The translations under genes were made by a program, and so were the position numbers. A stretch of 54,939 nt of DNA from Paenibacillus validus NBRC 15382 (GTDB lineage Bacteria; Bacillota; Bacilli; Paenibacillales; NBRC-103111): contig NZ_BIMH01000036.1 in assembly GCF_004000985.1 (NCBI RefSeq), forward strand, positions 1 to 54,939, given 5' to 3'. Positions 17,652-26,053 of this stretch are shown piece after piece (the stretch's first letter is position 1; every line of letters starts with the position of its first letter). Under the pieces are notes generated by a model. The model saw only the letters and a program-made list of their open reading frames with translations. It searched no databases and was not told the DNA's origin.

Positions 17652-19568
17652 CTACAATTCAAATACTCCGTAAAACATAAGGATTTGCAGCGCCAAATGC
17701 GTATCGAAAAAATCCTTTGCTCTTGTCAGGTCGATCCCGCTGATCTCCTGAATGCGTTTTAGACGATATCGGATTGCGCCGATCGAAATCATCATTTCGC
17801 GCGACGTCTGATGAATATTTCCTTGGTTTTCCAAAAATAGGTACAGCGTTTTTAAAAGCTCGGCATCTTTTTCCTTATCGTAGGCCAATAAATCCTTAAG
17901 CAATCTCATGGCAAAGCTCTCCAGCTCTTGCGCATTTTTGGCGTGGAGAATAATTCCGAGCGATCCGAGCTCATCAAAGGTAATGACATTCGACTTCACT
18001 ACTCTCGAATGCGCTATTCCAATGGATTTGTTGGCTTCCTCATATCCGTTCCGAAACGAGCCTATCCCTTTGCAAAGAGAGCTGACACCGAGCGTAATCC
18101 TGAAATCCGCATAGTTGGCATTGACGATATTCACCAACAATTCGCCGAATGATTTCGGATCAAGCTTCATCTGAGTCAACAGCACTTCGGGTATGACGGA
18201 AATGATTTTATCGAGCCTGGTAGAAACGAGACCATTTCTCCCGTACGATTTCAATTGACTATGTATGGTTTCCGCGATCCTTTTTTTGAATTCCATGAAA
18301 TGGGTGTCCCGCTGTTGAACGTGGCTTTCATAACGGTGCTGCAGGCTGAAGACAAATACATAATGGGGCTTGTCCAGATCGTATCCCATCAATTTCATTC
18401 GGTAGGATAAGTTTTCCACATTCGGATTTTCGATGAGAAGCTCGTTCAGAAACTCCCCTTTCATGCGCTGTTCCGCCTCAATGACCGTCCGTTCATTCAG
18501 AAATTGAACCGCACATATCGTAGAGGCGCGCTGCAGCGAAATGGTTTCGATTTCATCAAACGGGTCGAGCGGTTTGACCAATGAAAGATACCCGCATACT
18601 TCATTCTTCAGTAGAACGGGAGAGATTAAGCGTTCATGCTGCCAACCGAACTGTCCGGGAACGGAAAGATGAACCGTTCTTTTTTCATCCATTAACCGCT
18701 GGATCCGTTGTGCCTGCTTCCCGCCCGAAGTTTGAATAAACGTTAAGATATCATGAGGCGTATACTCGCCGAATGATTCAAGCAGGTTGAAATTTTTATC
18801 CTCCAGGACAACCGTTGTACGAAGATTCTGAGCCAAAATTTTGACGATCGTGGACAAACCTCCGCCTTGAATCAGTATTTTTGACAATTTTTCATTGATG
18901 CTTAAGGCGTTGCTCAACACTTCCTTCTGTTTTTCTATCCGGCGGTAAGCTCTATCTAGCTCTATCGCTAGATTCTCCTCTTTGTAGAAAGGTAATTCCG
19001 GATTGATTTCCGCATCCCATTCTTCGACAGGTTTCCCCACATATCGGCAATGCCGGTCGCCTTTGCCTATGCATTCGATTTCTTTAAAAATGACTTTCCT
19101 TCCTAAAAATTCGCTGCCGTATCCGCCGGCATAACCGATCAGGGTCGAGCAAACCGGCTCATGATGATAGCCGAAATACTCCAAATGCTGCTCCGCCTCG
19201 TAAGAATGGTGCCAATACCCTTCACTGTAAAATTCCCCGGTTTCGCGGTTTCCCCGAATCTCGATCGGAACGGCCAGTACGTTTCCTGTAACTCCGTGAA
19301 TTTTCGGGCCCGCCAGAAGCCATTCCGTTTCCTCCTCCCATGCAAATACATCCTTGACGTACCTCGCATCGTTGGTTCCGCAATGCCACCCGTACCGGAG
19401 CAAAAAACCTTTCGCCCGATCCATGCCCAGAGCGGAAATCAGATCTTTACGCAAGGTACCTAAGGCATCGACCCCGACAAAAATGGTTCGCCGATCTTTA
19501 AAAAAAATTTTCCCCTCATTCGACTGAAATGATAGCAATTCGGCGGCAGATAAGTCGGTAGCCCTCAT
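17652..19568 (-). CDS. XylR_N/V4R aromatic-sensing regulator with PucR-type HTH
   Basis: 638 residues from ATG 19568 (GGAG eight bases upstream; an ATG 21 bases earlier would put the Shine-Dalgarno inside the gene). N-terminal about 190 residues resemble the XylR_N activator domain followed by a V4R domain, with the cysteines VCSTLIGY...IECIGKGDRHC. In XylR/DmpR these domains bind small aromatic effectors. Instead of an AAA+ sigma-54 module, the C-terminal half has a PucR/CdaR-like layout: a GGDEF-like region and a final HTH (GNIHQTSREMMISIGAIRYRLKRI). A coiled segment near 205-235 joins the halves. It probably activates the adjacent carboxylase operon in response to an aromatic ketone or acid. 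It has its own terminator and a cre-like box upstream. Confidence 0.85.
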   Translation of the reverse strand: MRATDLSAAELLSFQSNEGKIFFKDRRTIFVGVDALGTLRKDLISALGMDRAKGFLLRYGWHCGTNDARYVKDVFAWEEETEWLLAGPKIHGVTGNVLAVPIEIRGNRETGEFYSEGYWHHSYEAEQHLEYFGYHHEPVCSTLIGYAGGYGSEFLGRKVIFKEIECIGKGDRHCRYVGKPVEEWDAEINPELPFYKEENLAIELDRAYRRIEKQKEVLSNALSINEKLSKILIQGGGLSTIVKILAQNLRTTVVLEDKNFNLLESFGEYTPHDILTFIQTSGGKQAQRIQRLMDEKRTVHLSVPGQFGWQHERLISPVLLKNEVCGYLSLVKPLDPFDEIETISLQRASTICAVQFLNERTVIEAEQRMKGEFLNELLIENPNVENLSYRMKLMGYDLDKPHYVFVFSLQHRYESHVQQRDTHFMEFKKRIAETIHSQLKSYGRNGLVSTRLDKIISVIPEVLLTQMKLDPKSFGELLVNIVNANYADFRITLGVSSLCKGIGSFRNGYEEANKSIGIAHSRVVKSNVITFDELGSLGIILHAKNAQELESFAMRLLKDLLAYDKEKDAELLKTLYLFLENQGNIHQTSREMMISIGAIRYRLKRIQEISGIDLTRAKDFFDTHLALQILMFYGVFEL

Positions 19569-19706
19569 TGTTCTTTCTCCTTTCACCATTGGACCGGTTT
19601 TTGATTTGACTTTCTATCCTTCCGGGTGACCTGCTAAAAAACGATCGAAAGACGACTGTCAACAGTATGAATAAAGATTGGAGTATAGGAAATAATCGCA
19701 AGTAAT

Positions 19707-19721
19707 TGAAAGCGTATACAT
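19707..19721 (+). promoter_or_regulatory. cre-like box (CcpA site) upstream of the aromatic regulator gene
   Basis: TGAAAGCGTATACAT matches the Bacillus cre consensus (TGWAANCGNTNWCA) except for one core base. It lies about 140 bases upstream of the regulator gene and overlaps a possible -35 (TTCAAT) paired with TATACT on the minus strand. It would place the aromatic pathway under carbon catabolite control. Confidence 0.45.
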
Positions 19722-19756
19722 TTTAAAGAATATCGGTACACCTAAGCTTTGGGGAT

Positions 19757-19837
19757 ACGATCTTACTCCACATCGCAGTTGCAACGAACGGACTTAAGCT
19801 TCCTGAGCAAGCGCAGGACAAGCAGCAGAAGGATGGC
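19757..19837 (-). pseudogene. Possible remnant of a membrane-protein C-terminus
   Basis: Directly after the tandem binding-protein gene, in another frame, an open stretch without a start codon encodes a hydrophobic helix and basic tail (AILLLLVLRLLRKLK) before TAA. It resembles the last membrane helix of a transporter or anchored protein. There is no Shine-Dalgarno or start. It may be chance. The rest of 19569-19848 holds only the regulator's promoter region. Confidence 0.2.
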
Positions 19838-19848
19838 CGGGAAGCCTA

Positions 19849-21741
19849 TTAATACTCCCGGCTCTGCAGCTCGCGCTTGGCCGAATCCTGGGTGAATACG
19901 CCCTCCGACGTGATGATTTTCATCGGCAGCTCCTTGCCCTCCTTATGATCCTTGACGGCTTTCATCAGCTGCGGGCCGAGCAGGGGGTTGCATTCTACGA
20001 CGAAGTTCAGCTTTCCCGTAGCAAGCGCCTTGAGCGCCGTCTTGGTCGCATCGATCGATATGATCACGATGTCCTTGCCCGGCTGTAAGCCGAATCTCTC
20101 AATGGCCTGCATCGCACCAAGCGCCATATCGTCGTTATGGGCATACACAACCTGAATATCGCCGCCCCGCCGCTGCAGCGCCTCCGACATTAACGCTCGG
20201 CCCGACTCCAGCGTGAAATCACCCTTCAGCGATTCGATCAGCTGAAAGTTAAAGTCATTGCCGATAACCTCCTCGAAGCCTTGCTTGCGTCCTGCCGCGG
20301 GGTCGGAGCCCTCCGTCCCCTGCAGCTCGACGATCTGAACCTTTCGTCCCCGGCTTCCAAGCTCTTGCAAGAGCCATCGTGCCGCACGCCGGCCTTCCTC
20401 CACGAAATCCGAGCCGATGTAGGACGTCCATAAGGAATCGTCCTCTGTCTTGACTTCACGGTCCGACAAGATGACCGGGATGCCGGCCTGCTTCGCTTCT
20501 TGCAGCACCTGGTCCCAGCCCGTCTTCACGACCGGTGAGAACACGATGATATCGACGCGGGCCTGAATGAACTTACGGATCGCTTCCACCTGCTTCGCCT
20601 GACTCTGGTCGGCGTTCTCGTACAGCAGCTCGAACCCTTCCTCCTTCGCCGCGGCCATTACCGAATTCGTATGCGCGAGCCGCCAGCCGCTTTCCGTTCC
20701 GACCTGTGCAAAGCCGATCTTGAGCTGATGCCTCTCCTCCGTAAATGGCGAGGAAATCGCCGGATACGAGGCCAAGCGCTGCTCGAAGGCTGCGGCATTA
20801 TCCGGGGTGATGCGATAGCTGCGTAAAATCACCTTCTTCGGAATACCCTTTTCCTTATTCAAAATATCGAGGGCATACCGGATCGCTTCGCCGCCCCCGG
20901 TCGGACTGGTGAACGTGCCGGACAAAATGCCGTTCTTGACAAGCGGCAATCCGCCGTTCTCGCTATTGACCCCGTCGACGCCGATAATTTTCACATCCTG
21001 CAGACCGCTCCGCTGCAGCGCCCGCGAAGCCCCAAGCGCCATGGCGTCGTTCTGCGCGAAAACAAGGTCGATGCGCGGACTGCGCATCAATACGGCTGAC
21101 ATTTCGTCCTCGGCACGGTCCCGCTGCCAGTCCGCGTACACCGTATGCAGCAAGCGAAGGTTATCCTGTCCGGCGAGCGCTTCACGGAAGCCCAAGCTGC
21201 GTTCTTCCACCGTGGGTGACCCTTGTACGCCTTGGATTTCTACAATGCTGCCGCCGCTCGGTCCGAGCAGCTGCTTCACGTATTCGCCCGCTTTGCTGCC
21301 GATCAAGCGGTTGTCGGTCCCGATGTATAGCGTATAATCGTAGCCGGTCACACCCCGCCCCAGCACAATGACTGGAATTTTGGCGTACACCTCCGCAATG
21401 GTCGGGGTCAGCAGAATCGGATCGTCCAAGGAAATGATCAGCAGATCGATCCCGTAGCCCATGAGCTTGTGCACATCGTCCGTTTGCTGCTTGCTGTCAT
21501 TCGCGGCATCCGTGAAAATGACGCGCAGGTCGCTATGCCGGGCGACCTCACGCTTGATCTCCTCGTTCATGACGATCCGCCACGGCTCGATCAGATTCGG
21601 CTGCGAGACACCGACCAAGTATTGAACCTGATCCTTCGGCACCTTCTGCCCGCTCGTGCCGCGTATGGACGATATGAAGCTGACCATGAGTATAAATAAG
21701 GTGAAAACGATGAGCGCCAGTTTGGCCCTGCCGCTAGTCAT
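19849..21741 (-). CDS. Membrane-anchored protein with two tandem periplasmic-binding-protein domains
   Basis: 630 residues from ATG 21741, which overlaps the stop of the response-regulator gene as ATGA and has AAAGGG eight bases upstream. One N-terminal hydrophobic segment (about 7-26) has no lipobox, so it is probably an uncleaved anchor with the rest outside. Domain 1 (about 40-325) is a RbsB-like type 1 binding-protein fold (LDLVFAQNDAMALGA-like RIDLVFAQNDAMALGA). Domain 2 (about 340-630) is a paralogue of the YtfQ-like solute-binding protein encoded at 24866-25930, sharing GFAQVGTESGWR, YAHNDDMALGA and VECNPLLGPQL. The last gene of a histidine kinase-response regulator-binding protein run, it is likely a sugar co-sensor for the kinase, comparable in concept to XylFII of XylFII-LytS systems (inference). 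I know of no standard family with two complete binding proteins in one chain. Confidence 0.85.
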   Translation of the reverse strand: MTSGRAKLALIVFTLFILMVSFISSIRGTSGQKVPKDQVQYLVGVSQPNLIEPWRIVMNEEIKREVARHSDLRVIFTDAANDSKQQTDDVHKLMGYGIDLLIISLDDPILLTPTIAEVYAKIPVIVLGRGVTGYDYTLYIGTDNRLIGSKAGEYVKQLLGPSGGSIVEIQGVQGSPTVEERSLGFREALAGQDNLRLLHTVYADWQRDRAEDEMSAVLMRSPRIDLVFAQNDAMALGASRALQRSGLQDVKIIGVDGVNSENGGLPLVKNGILSGTFTSPTGGGEAIRYALDILNKEKGIPKKVILRSYRITPDNAAAFEQRLASYPAISSPFTEERHQLKIGFAQVGTESGWRLAHTNSVMAAAKEEGFELLYENADQSQAKQVEAIRKFIQARVDIIVFSPVVKTGWDQVLQEAKQAGIPVILSDREVKTEDDSLWTSYIGSDFVEEGRRAARWLLQELGSRGRKVQIVELQGTEGSDPAAGRKQGFEEVIGNDFNFQLIESLKGDFTLESGRALMSEALQRRGGDIQVVYAHNDDMALGAMQAIERFGLQPGKDIVIISIDATKTALKALATGKLNFVVECNPLLGPQLMKAVKDHKEGKELPMKIITSEGVFTQDSAKRELQSREY

Positions 21742-22943
21742 GTACGACACCCTTTACGATAAGACATCGGCGATACGCCCGTTATTTTTTTGAACGCGTT
21801 GCTGAAGTAATGCTGGCTGTTGTAGCCAACCTTCTCCGCGATTTCGTACACTTTATAATTGGGATCGTTCATATACAGCATCGCCTTGCGAATACGAATC
21901 TCGGTTATATAATCAATAAATGAAAGGCCAACCTCTTTCTTAAGCAGCTTGCTCAAATACGTCGGACTGACGCGTACATGGTCGGCTACGTCCTGCAGCG
22001 TTAAATTCGGCTCGGCAAACGACTGATCGACGTATTTGCGGGCGAGCATGACGATCGGGGAAAAGTTGACCTTCATCCCGACCTCCCGCACCAGATCATG
22101 ATAGATACGCTCCGCCGCCAAAACATCCGGCTCCAGCAGCCGGTCCGCGGCGACCACGATTTTCGATAGGATTTCCTCGATCTTACTTTGAATCGAACCG
22201 CATACCAGCATCCAATCATGATCCCGTTCGAGGGATGAGAGCACGACGACATGGCCCCTATCATCGGAGAAAACGATATGCTCGCCTAGCGCGGCGACAA
22301 CCTCCTCGATAATGTTTTTCACGGCGAATTCGAGCAGATCCTTGTTCCAATCGCGTTTCACCGCGCCCACGTTCGTGCTCTGCAGCACTTTAAATACGGC
22401 CATGCGGTTCGCTCCGACCGGCAGCTTCAAATGCGCCATTGTACTTTGAATCTCAACCGGAGACAGCACGCCGGCCATCCACTTGCGCAGGAAGGTGTCG
22501 CGGATCAGATTGGAATTGCTTTGCAGCTGATGGTTCGCCCAATGGAACCGCTCGCTTTTCGTTTTGTTCTGATCGAGAACCCGCAGCGCCTTCTCCACAA
22601 CTTCCCGCAGCGCCGCTTTCTCGACCGGCTTCAGGATGTAATCGAACACCTTCAGCTTAACGGCTTGCTGCGCGTATTTGAATTCGTCGTGTCCGGTAAT
22701 CACGATCACGAGCGCCCCCTCGGAATCGAAGCGAAGCTGCTCGATAAAGGAGAGCCCATCCATAAACGGCATGCAGATATCGACAAATATAAGGTCGGGC
22801 TTCAAGGCTTGAGCCTTTTCCAAAGCATCGAGTCCGTCCTCCGCTTCCCCCGTCACTTCAATGCCAAGCTCCTCCCAAGGGAGCACCTGTCTGAGCCCTC
22901 TGCGAATTTTCGGCTCGTCATCCGCGATCATCAGCTTCCACAT
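21738..22943 (-). CDS. YesN-type response regulator with AraC HTH
   Basis: 401 residues. Receiver domain at the N-terminus with acidic pocket D8/D9, phosphoacceptor D55 (FVDICMP) and a conserved Lys (KPVEKAAL). A linker region of about 170 residues follows, then a C-terminal AraC-type double HTH (about 300-401). GTG 22973 is possible but ATG 22943 has GAGGGGG nine bases upstream. It follows the kinase by 36 bases and overlaps the tandem binding-protein gene. AraC-type regulators of this group normally activate nearby sugar transport and glycosidase genes. Confidence 0.93.
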   Translation of the reverse strand: MWKLMIADDEPKIRRGLRQVLPWEELGIEVTGEAEDGLDALEKAQALKPDLIFVDICMPFMDGLSFIEQLRFDSEGALVIVITGHDEFKYAQQAVKLKVFDYILKPVEKAALREVVEKALRVLDQNKTKSERFHWANHQLQSNSNLIRDTFLRKWMAGVLSPVEIQSTMAHLKLPVGANRMAVFKVLQSTNVGAVKRDWNKDLLEFAVKNIIEEVVAALGEHIVFSDDRGHVVVLSSLERDHDWMLVCGSIQSKIEEILSKIVVAADRLLEPDVLAAERIYHDLVREVGMKVNFSPIVMLARKYVDQSFAEPNLTLQDVADHVRVSPTYLSKLLKKEVGLSFIDYITEIRIRKAMLYMNDPNYKVYEIAEKVGYNSQHYFSNAFKKITGVSPMSYRKGCRT

Positions 22944-22979
22944 CAATAGGATCCCCCTCTTGCCTTTCAGCACGAATAG

Positions 22980-24746
22980 TTAAGCTTTCACGAACGGCAA
23001 ATAGACATCGATGCACGTTCCCTTGCCATATTCGCTCTCCACCTGCACCCCGTAGGACGACCCATACGTAAGCCGAATTCGCTCATGAACGTTGAAAAGG
23101 CCGTACCCGCTCTTAAATTCCGGGTTTTCAGAGCCCTGAAGCCCCATTCGAACATACTCGATTTGCTCCGGCTTCATCCCGAGTCCGTCATCTTCAACGC
23201 GAAGCCGGATTTTATGCTGCTCCTTGACCGCTTCGATTCGAATCCGGCCGCTGCCCCGTTTCGTCTTGATGCCATGGTAGATCGCATTCTCAACCAGAGG
23301 CTGAAGGATCAGCTTCAGCACGCTGCAGCCCTCCAGCTCCTCGGCCACGCGAATCTCGTAGTTCAGCTTTCCTTCGTAACGCGCCATTTGAATGATCAGA
23401 TAGCTCTCCACGTGCTTGAGCTCTTCGGACAACCGGATGATCTCATGCCCCTTGCTCAGCCCGATGCGGAACAAATTCGTCAGCGCACCGATGATCTCCA
23501 CAATGTCGTCGGCCTTCCGGTCCTGCGCCATCCATTGAATCGTATCCAACGTGTTGTACAGAAAATGCGGCTTGATTTGCGCCTGCAAAATTTTAAGCTC
23601 GGCCTCCCGCTTCTCCTTCTGCTCCGTGTATACCATATGAATCAGGCGCTCAATTTCCTGCACCATCTTGTTGAAGCTGTGCCCGAGCTGCCCGATTTCA
23701 TCGTTGGACCGGCTGCGGAAACGCAGATTCAATTCCCCCTCCTCCACCTTGCGCATCAAGCTTCGCAGCTTGCGTACCGGACTGATGATCGAGTTCGTGA
23801 AAAACCAAGAGGCGGCGAACGCCAACACCAGCGTCACCAGTACGACAAGCACCGTGTAAAACTGCAGTCGCGTAATGACGCTGCGCGACTCGTCGAGCGG
23901 GAATACACCCACGATTTTCCAGCCGATGTTCTGGAAGGGCGTATGCATGATCTGATAAGAACGCCCGTTGATCGTCTTAATCAGATCATTGGAAGCGCTT
24001 ACCATCCATTCCGCCTTAATTCGGTAAACGACAGGATTGACCGATGAATACACAATCCCTCCTTGGCGGTCCGTCATATATATAAATCCGCTTTTGCCCA
24101 AAGAAACCGATTCAATGGTTTGTTGGATAATATTCAACTTCATGTCGATCAGCACGACCCCGAGCATGTTTCCCGTGAGCGGGTCTTTAATCGCTTTCAC
24201 GAACGACAGCACTTGGTCGGCACTGTAGTTATGGTCCGCCTTGATATTCCGACCGATCGGCTTGCTGATCATATGCAGCTCGTCCGGCCGTTCCGCGGCT
24301 TCCCGATACCAAGCTTCGGATGTAAGCCGGTCCCGGGATATCGTTCCCAACCGGTTGCTGATCCACCCGCCCGCGCGGTTGACCAAGAGGATGCCGGCAA
24401 TTTCCCCGTGGCGCTCCTCATATCGCCGCATCACTTCCCGAAGCGCCCATTCGTCACCCGTTTGTCCGGCGTAAAAGGACCTCACCTCACGGTCCTGGGC
24501 GATGTACTCGATGATGTTCTCCATTTCCGTGAAGTAAAAGCTGATGTTGTTCTTGACCTGACCCATCATCTGACTCGTATGCTCGTTCGTGCTTTCCTCG
24601 ATGGAACGCTGATACATGGTGCTGCCGACCGCGCTTAAGGTCACGATAGAGATCAGAATAATAAGCACGAAATACAAAAGCAGCTTGAAGCGAATGCTGT
24701 TACGATACAAATGTTTGACGTTCATACCCTTGGTCGACGCGAACAC
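22980..24746 (-). CDS. YesM-type sensor histidine kinase
   Basis: 588 residues. Transmembrane helix 1 (about 20-42), an extracellular dCache-like sensor (about 50-285), helix 2 (about 297-318), HAMP (about 320-372), the His_kinase region with phosphoacceptor H394 in IKPHFLYNTL, and a C-terminal HATPase with DDGLGM. Start is uncertain: GTG 24746 with a weak site, or ATG 24725. Encoded 5' of its response regulator. Its ligand may be sensed through the anchored tandem binding protein rather than by the kinase alone (inference). Confidence 0.92.
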   Translation of the reverse strand: MFASTKGMNVKHLYRNSIRFKLLLYFVLIILISIVTLSAVGSTMYQRSIEESTNEHTSQMMGQVKNNISFYFTEMENIIEYIAQDREVRSFYAGQTGDEWALREVMRRYEERHGEIAGILLVNRAGGWISNRLGTISRDRLTSEAWYREAAERPDELHMISKPIGRNIKADHNYSADQVLSFVKAIKDPLTGNMLGVVLIDMKLNIIQQTIESVSLGKSGFIYMTDRQGGIVYSSVNPVVYRIKAEWMVSASNDLIKTINGRSYQIMHTPFQNIGWKIVGVFPLDESRSVITRLQFYTVLVVLVTLVLAFAASWFFTNSIISPVRKLRSLMRKVEEGELNLRFRSRSNDEIGQLGHSFNKMVQEIERLIHMVYTEQKEKREAELKILQAQIKPHFLYNTLDTIQWMAQDRKADDIVEIIGALTNLFRIGLSKGHEIIRLSEELKHVESYLIIQMARYEGKLNYEIRVAEELEGCSVLKLILQPLVENAIYHGIKTKRGSGRIRIEAVKEQHKIRLRVEDDGLGMKPEQIEYVRMGLQGSENPEFKSGYGLFNVHERIRLTYGSSYGVQVESEYGKGTCIDVYLPFVKA

Positions 24747-24818
24747 GCACTCACCCGATTTCGTTTTACTCTATTATAACGCAGGCGAACGCTCCTGTTA
24801 ATATCTGGAATAGCAAAA

Positions 24819-24846
24819 TTGCAAAGGAGCCGGAGCCCCTTTGCAA
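24819..24846 (-). terminator. Hairpin between the solute-binding-protein and kinase genes
   Basis: TTGCAAAGG pairs perfectly with CCTTTGCAA (nine base pairs) and on the minus strand is followed by TTTTG. It is a weak terminator, or an mRNA-stabilising 3' end, that would give more binding-protein mRNA than kinase and regulator mRNA. Confidence 0.55.
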
Positions 24847-24865
24847 CCTGACCTGAAGCAGCTGC

Positions 24866-25930
24866 TTAGTATTTGCGGGTTGGAAGCGCGTCGATCGCTT
24901 TCTGGCCAAAGAAGACGCCTTCCTCCGATTTGATCCATTTCGGCGGCTGTGTGCCGGCCTTCAGATCGAGAATCGCTTTTTTCAACTGCGGCCCAAGCAG
25001 CGGGTTACATTCGACGGTGACGTTCAGCTTGCCTTCTTTGATCGCTTCGAAGGCCGCCTTGACGCCGTCGACGGACACGATGAAGATGTCTTTGCCTGGC
25101 TTCAAGCCGTATTCTTCAATCGCTTGGATGGCGCCGAGCGCCATATCGTCGTTGTGCGCATAAACGGCATGAATATTTTTGCCGTCGGATTTCAGGAACG
25201 CTTCCATCACCTCTTTGCCTTTGGCTCTTGTGAAATCGCCGGTTTGCGACTTGATGATTTTATAGTTCGGATTCGATTTAATGCCTTCCTCGAAGCCCTT
25301 CTTGCGGTCGTTCGCCGCACTAGCCCCCACCGTGCCCTGCAGCTCGACGATGTTTACCTTTTTGTCCGCACCCAGCTGCTCTATCATCGTCTTGGCCGCA
25401 TTCTGGCCCTCCAGAATAAAGTCGGAGCCGATAAATGCCGTGTACAGGGACTCATCGTTCACCTTAACCGTGCGGTCCAGCAGGAATACCGGAATTTTGG
25501 CCGCCTTCGCTTCCTCCAGCACCGGCTCCCAGCCCGATTCGACGACCGGCGCCAGCGCGATGACATCGACCTTCTGGGCGATAAAGGAACGGATCGCCTT
25601 AATTTGGTTTTCCTGCTTCTGCTGCGCATCGGAGAACTTCAGCTCGAACTGCGCGTCGTTGCCGAACGTTTCTTTAATCGACTGCGTTTCCGCATCCCGC
25701 CAGCCGCTCTCCGCCCCGATCTGGGAGAAGCCGAGCACAATCTTCTTATCGGCCTTCGTTTCCGGCGCGGGCGCAGGCGCAGGAGCGGGCGCAGGCGCCG
25801 CTTTCGATTCCCCGCCGGACGATGAGCCACCTGTCGCCGAACCTCCCGAGCTCCCGCACGCCGTTAGCAGCATACCTGCCAGCGTCAGCGCCGTAACCAG
25901 TTGAAACGGTCTTTTCATCTTGAACAACAT
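24866..25930 (-). CDS. YtfQ-like sugar ABC transporter substrate-binding lipoprotein
   Basis: 354 residues. Lipoprotein signal with LTAC lipobox (C25), a Gly/Ser and Ala-Pro linker to about residue 60, then a type 1 binding fold very close to E. coli YtfQ: GFSQIGAESGWR, QQKQENQIKA.RSF, ELQGTVGAS and GDFTRAKGKEVME. YtfQ binds galactofuranose. GGGAGG lies nine bases before ATG 25930. It captures the sugar at the cell surface for the two permeases and ATPase encoded upstream. A gap of 123 bases with a cre-like box precedes it, so it may have its own promoter. Arabinofuranose is an alternative ligand given the neighbouring enzymes. Confidence 0.93.
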   Translation of the reverse strand: MLFKMKRPFQLVTALTLAGMLLTACGSSGGSATGGSSSGGESKAAPAPAPAPAPAPETKADKKIVLGFSQIGAESGWRDAETQSIKETFGNDAQFELKFSDAQQKQENQIKAIRSFIAQKVDVIALAPVVESGWEPVLEEAKAAKIPVFLLDRTVKVNDESLYTAFIGSDFILEGQNAAKTMIEQLGADKKVNIVELQGTVGASAANDRKKGFEEGIKSNPNYKIIKSQTGDFTRAKGKEVMEAFLKSDGKNIHAVYAHNDDMALGAIQAIEEYGLKPGKDIFIVSVDGVKAAFEAIKEGKLNVTVECNPLLGPQLKKAILDLKAGTQPPKWIKSEEGVFFGQKAIDALPTRKY

Positions 25931-25983
25931 ACTTGTGTTCCTCCCTTTGGTTGATCATGTTTACACCTTCACTATAAGATGTT

Positions 25984-26000
25984 TGGTAAGCGCTTGTATT
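25984..26000 (-). promoter_or_regulatory. cre-like box upstream of the solute-binding-protein gene
   Basis: ATACAAGCGCTTACCAA (minus strand) has the AAGCGCTT core of CcpA sites but two mismatches to the consensus edges. A possible -10 (TATAGT) lies close downstream, so the box would overlap that promoter. The surrounding 123-base gap contains nothing else recognisable. Confidence 0.35.
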
Positions 26001-26053
26001 TAGAATATAGCGTTATAATTTGCTAATTTCGGCACATTATAGTTATCGTCTGC

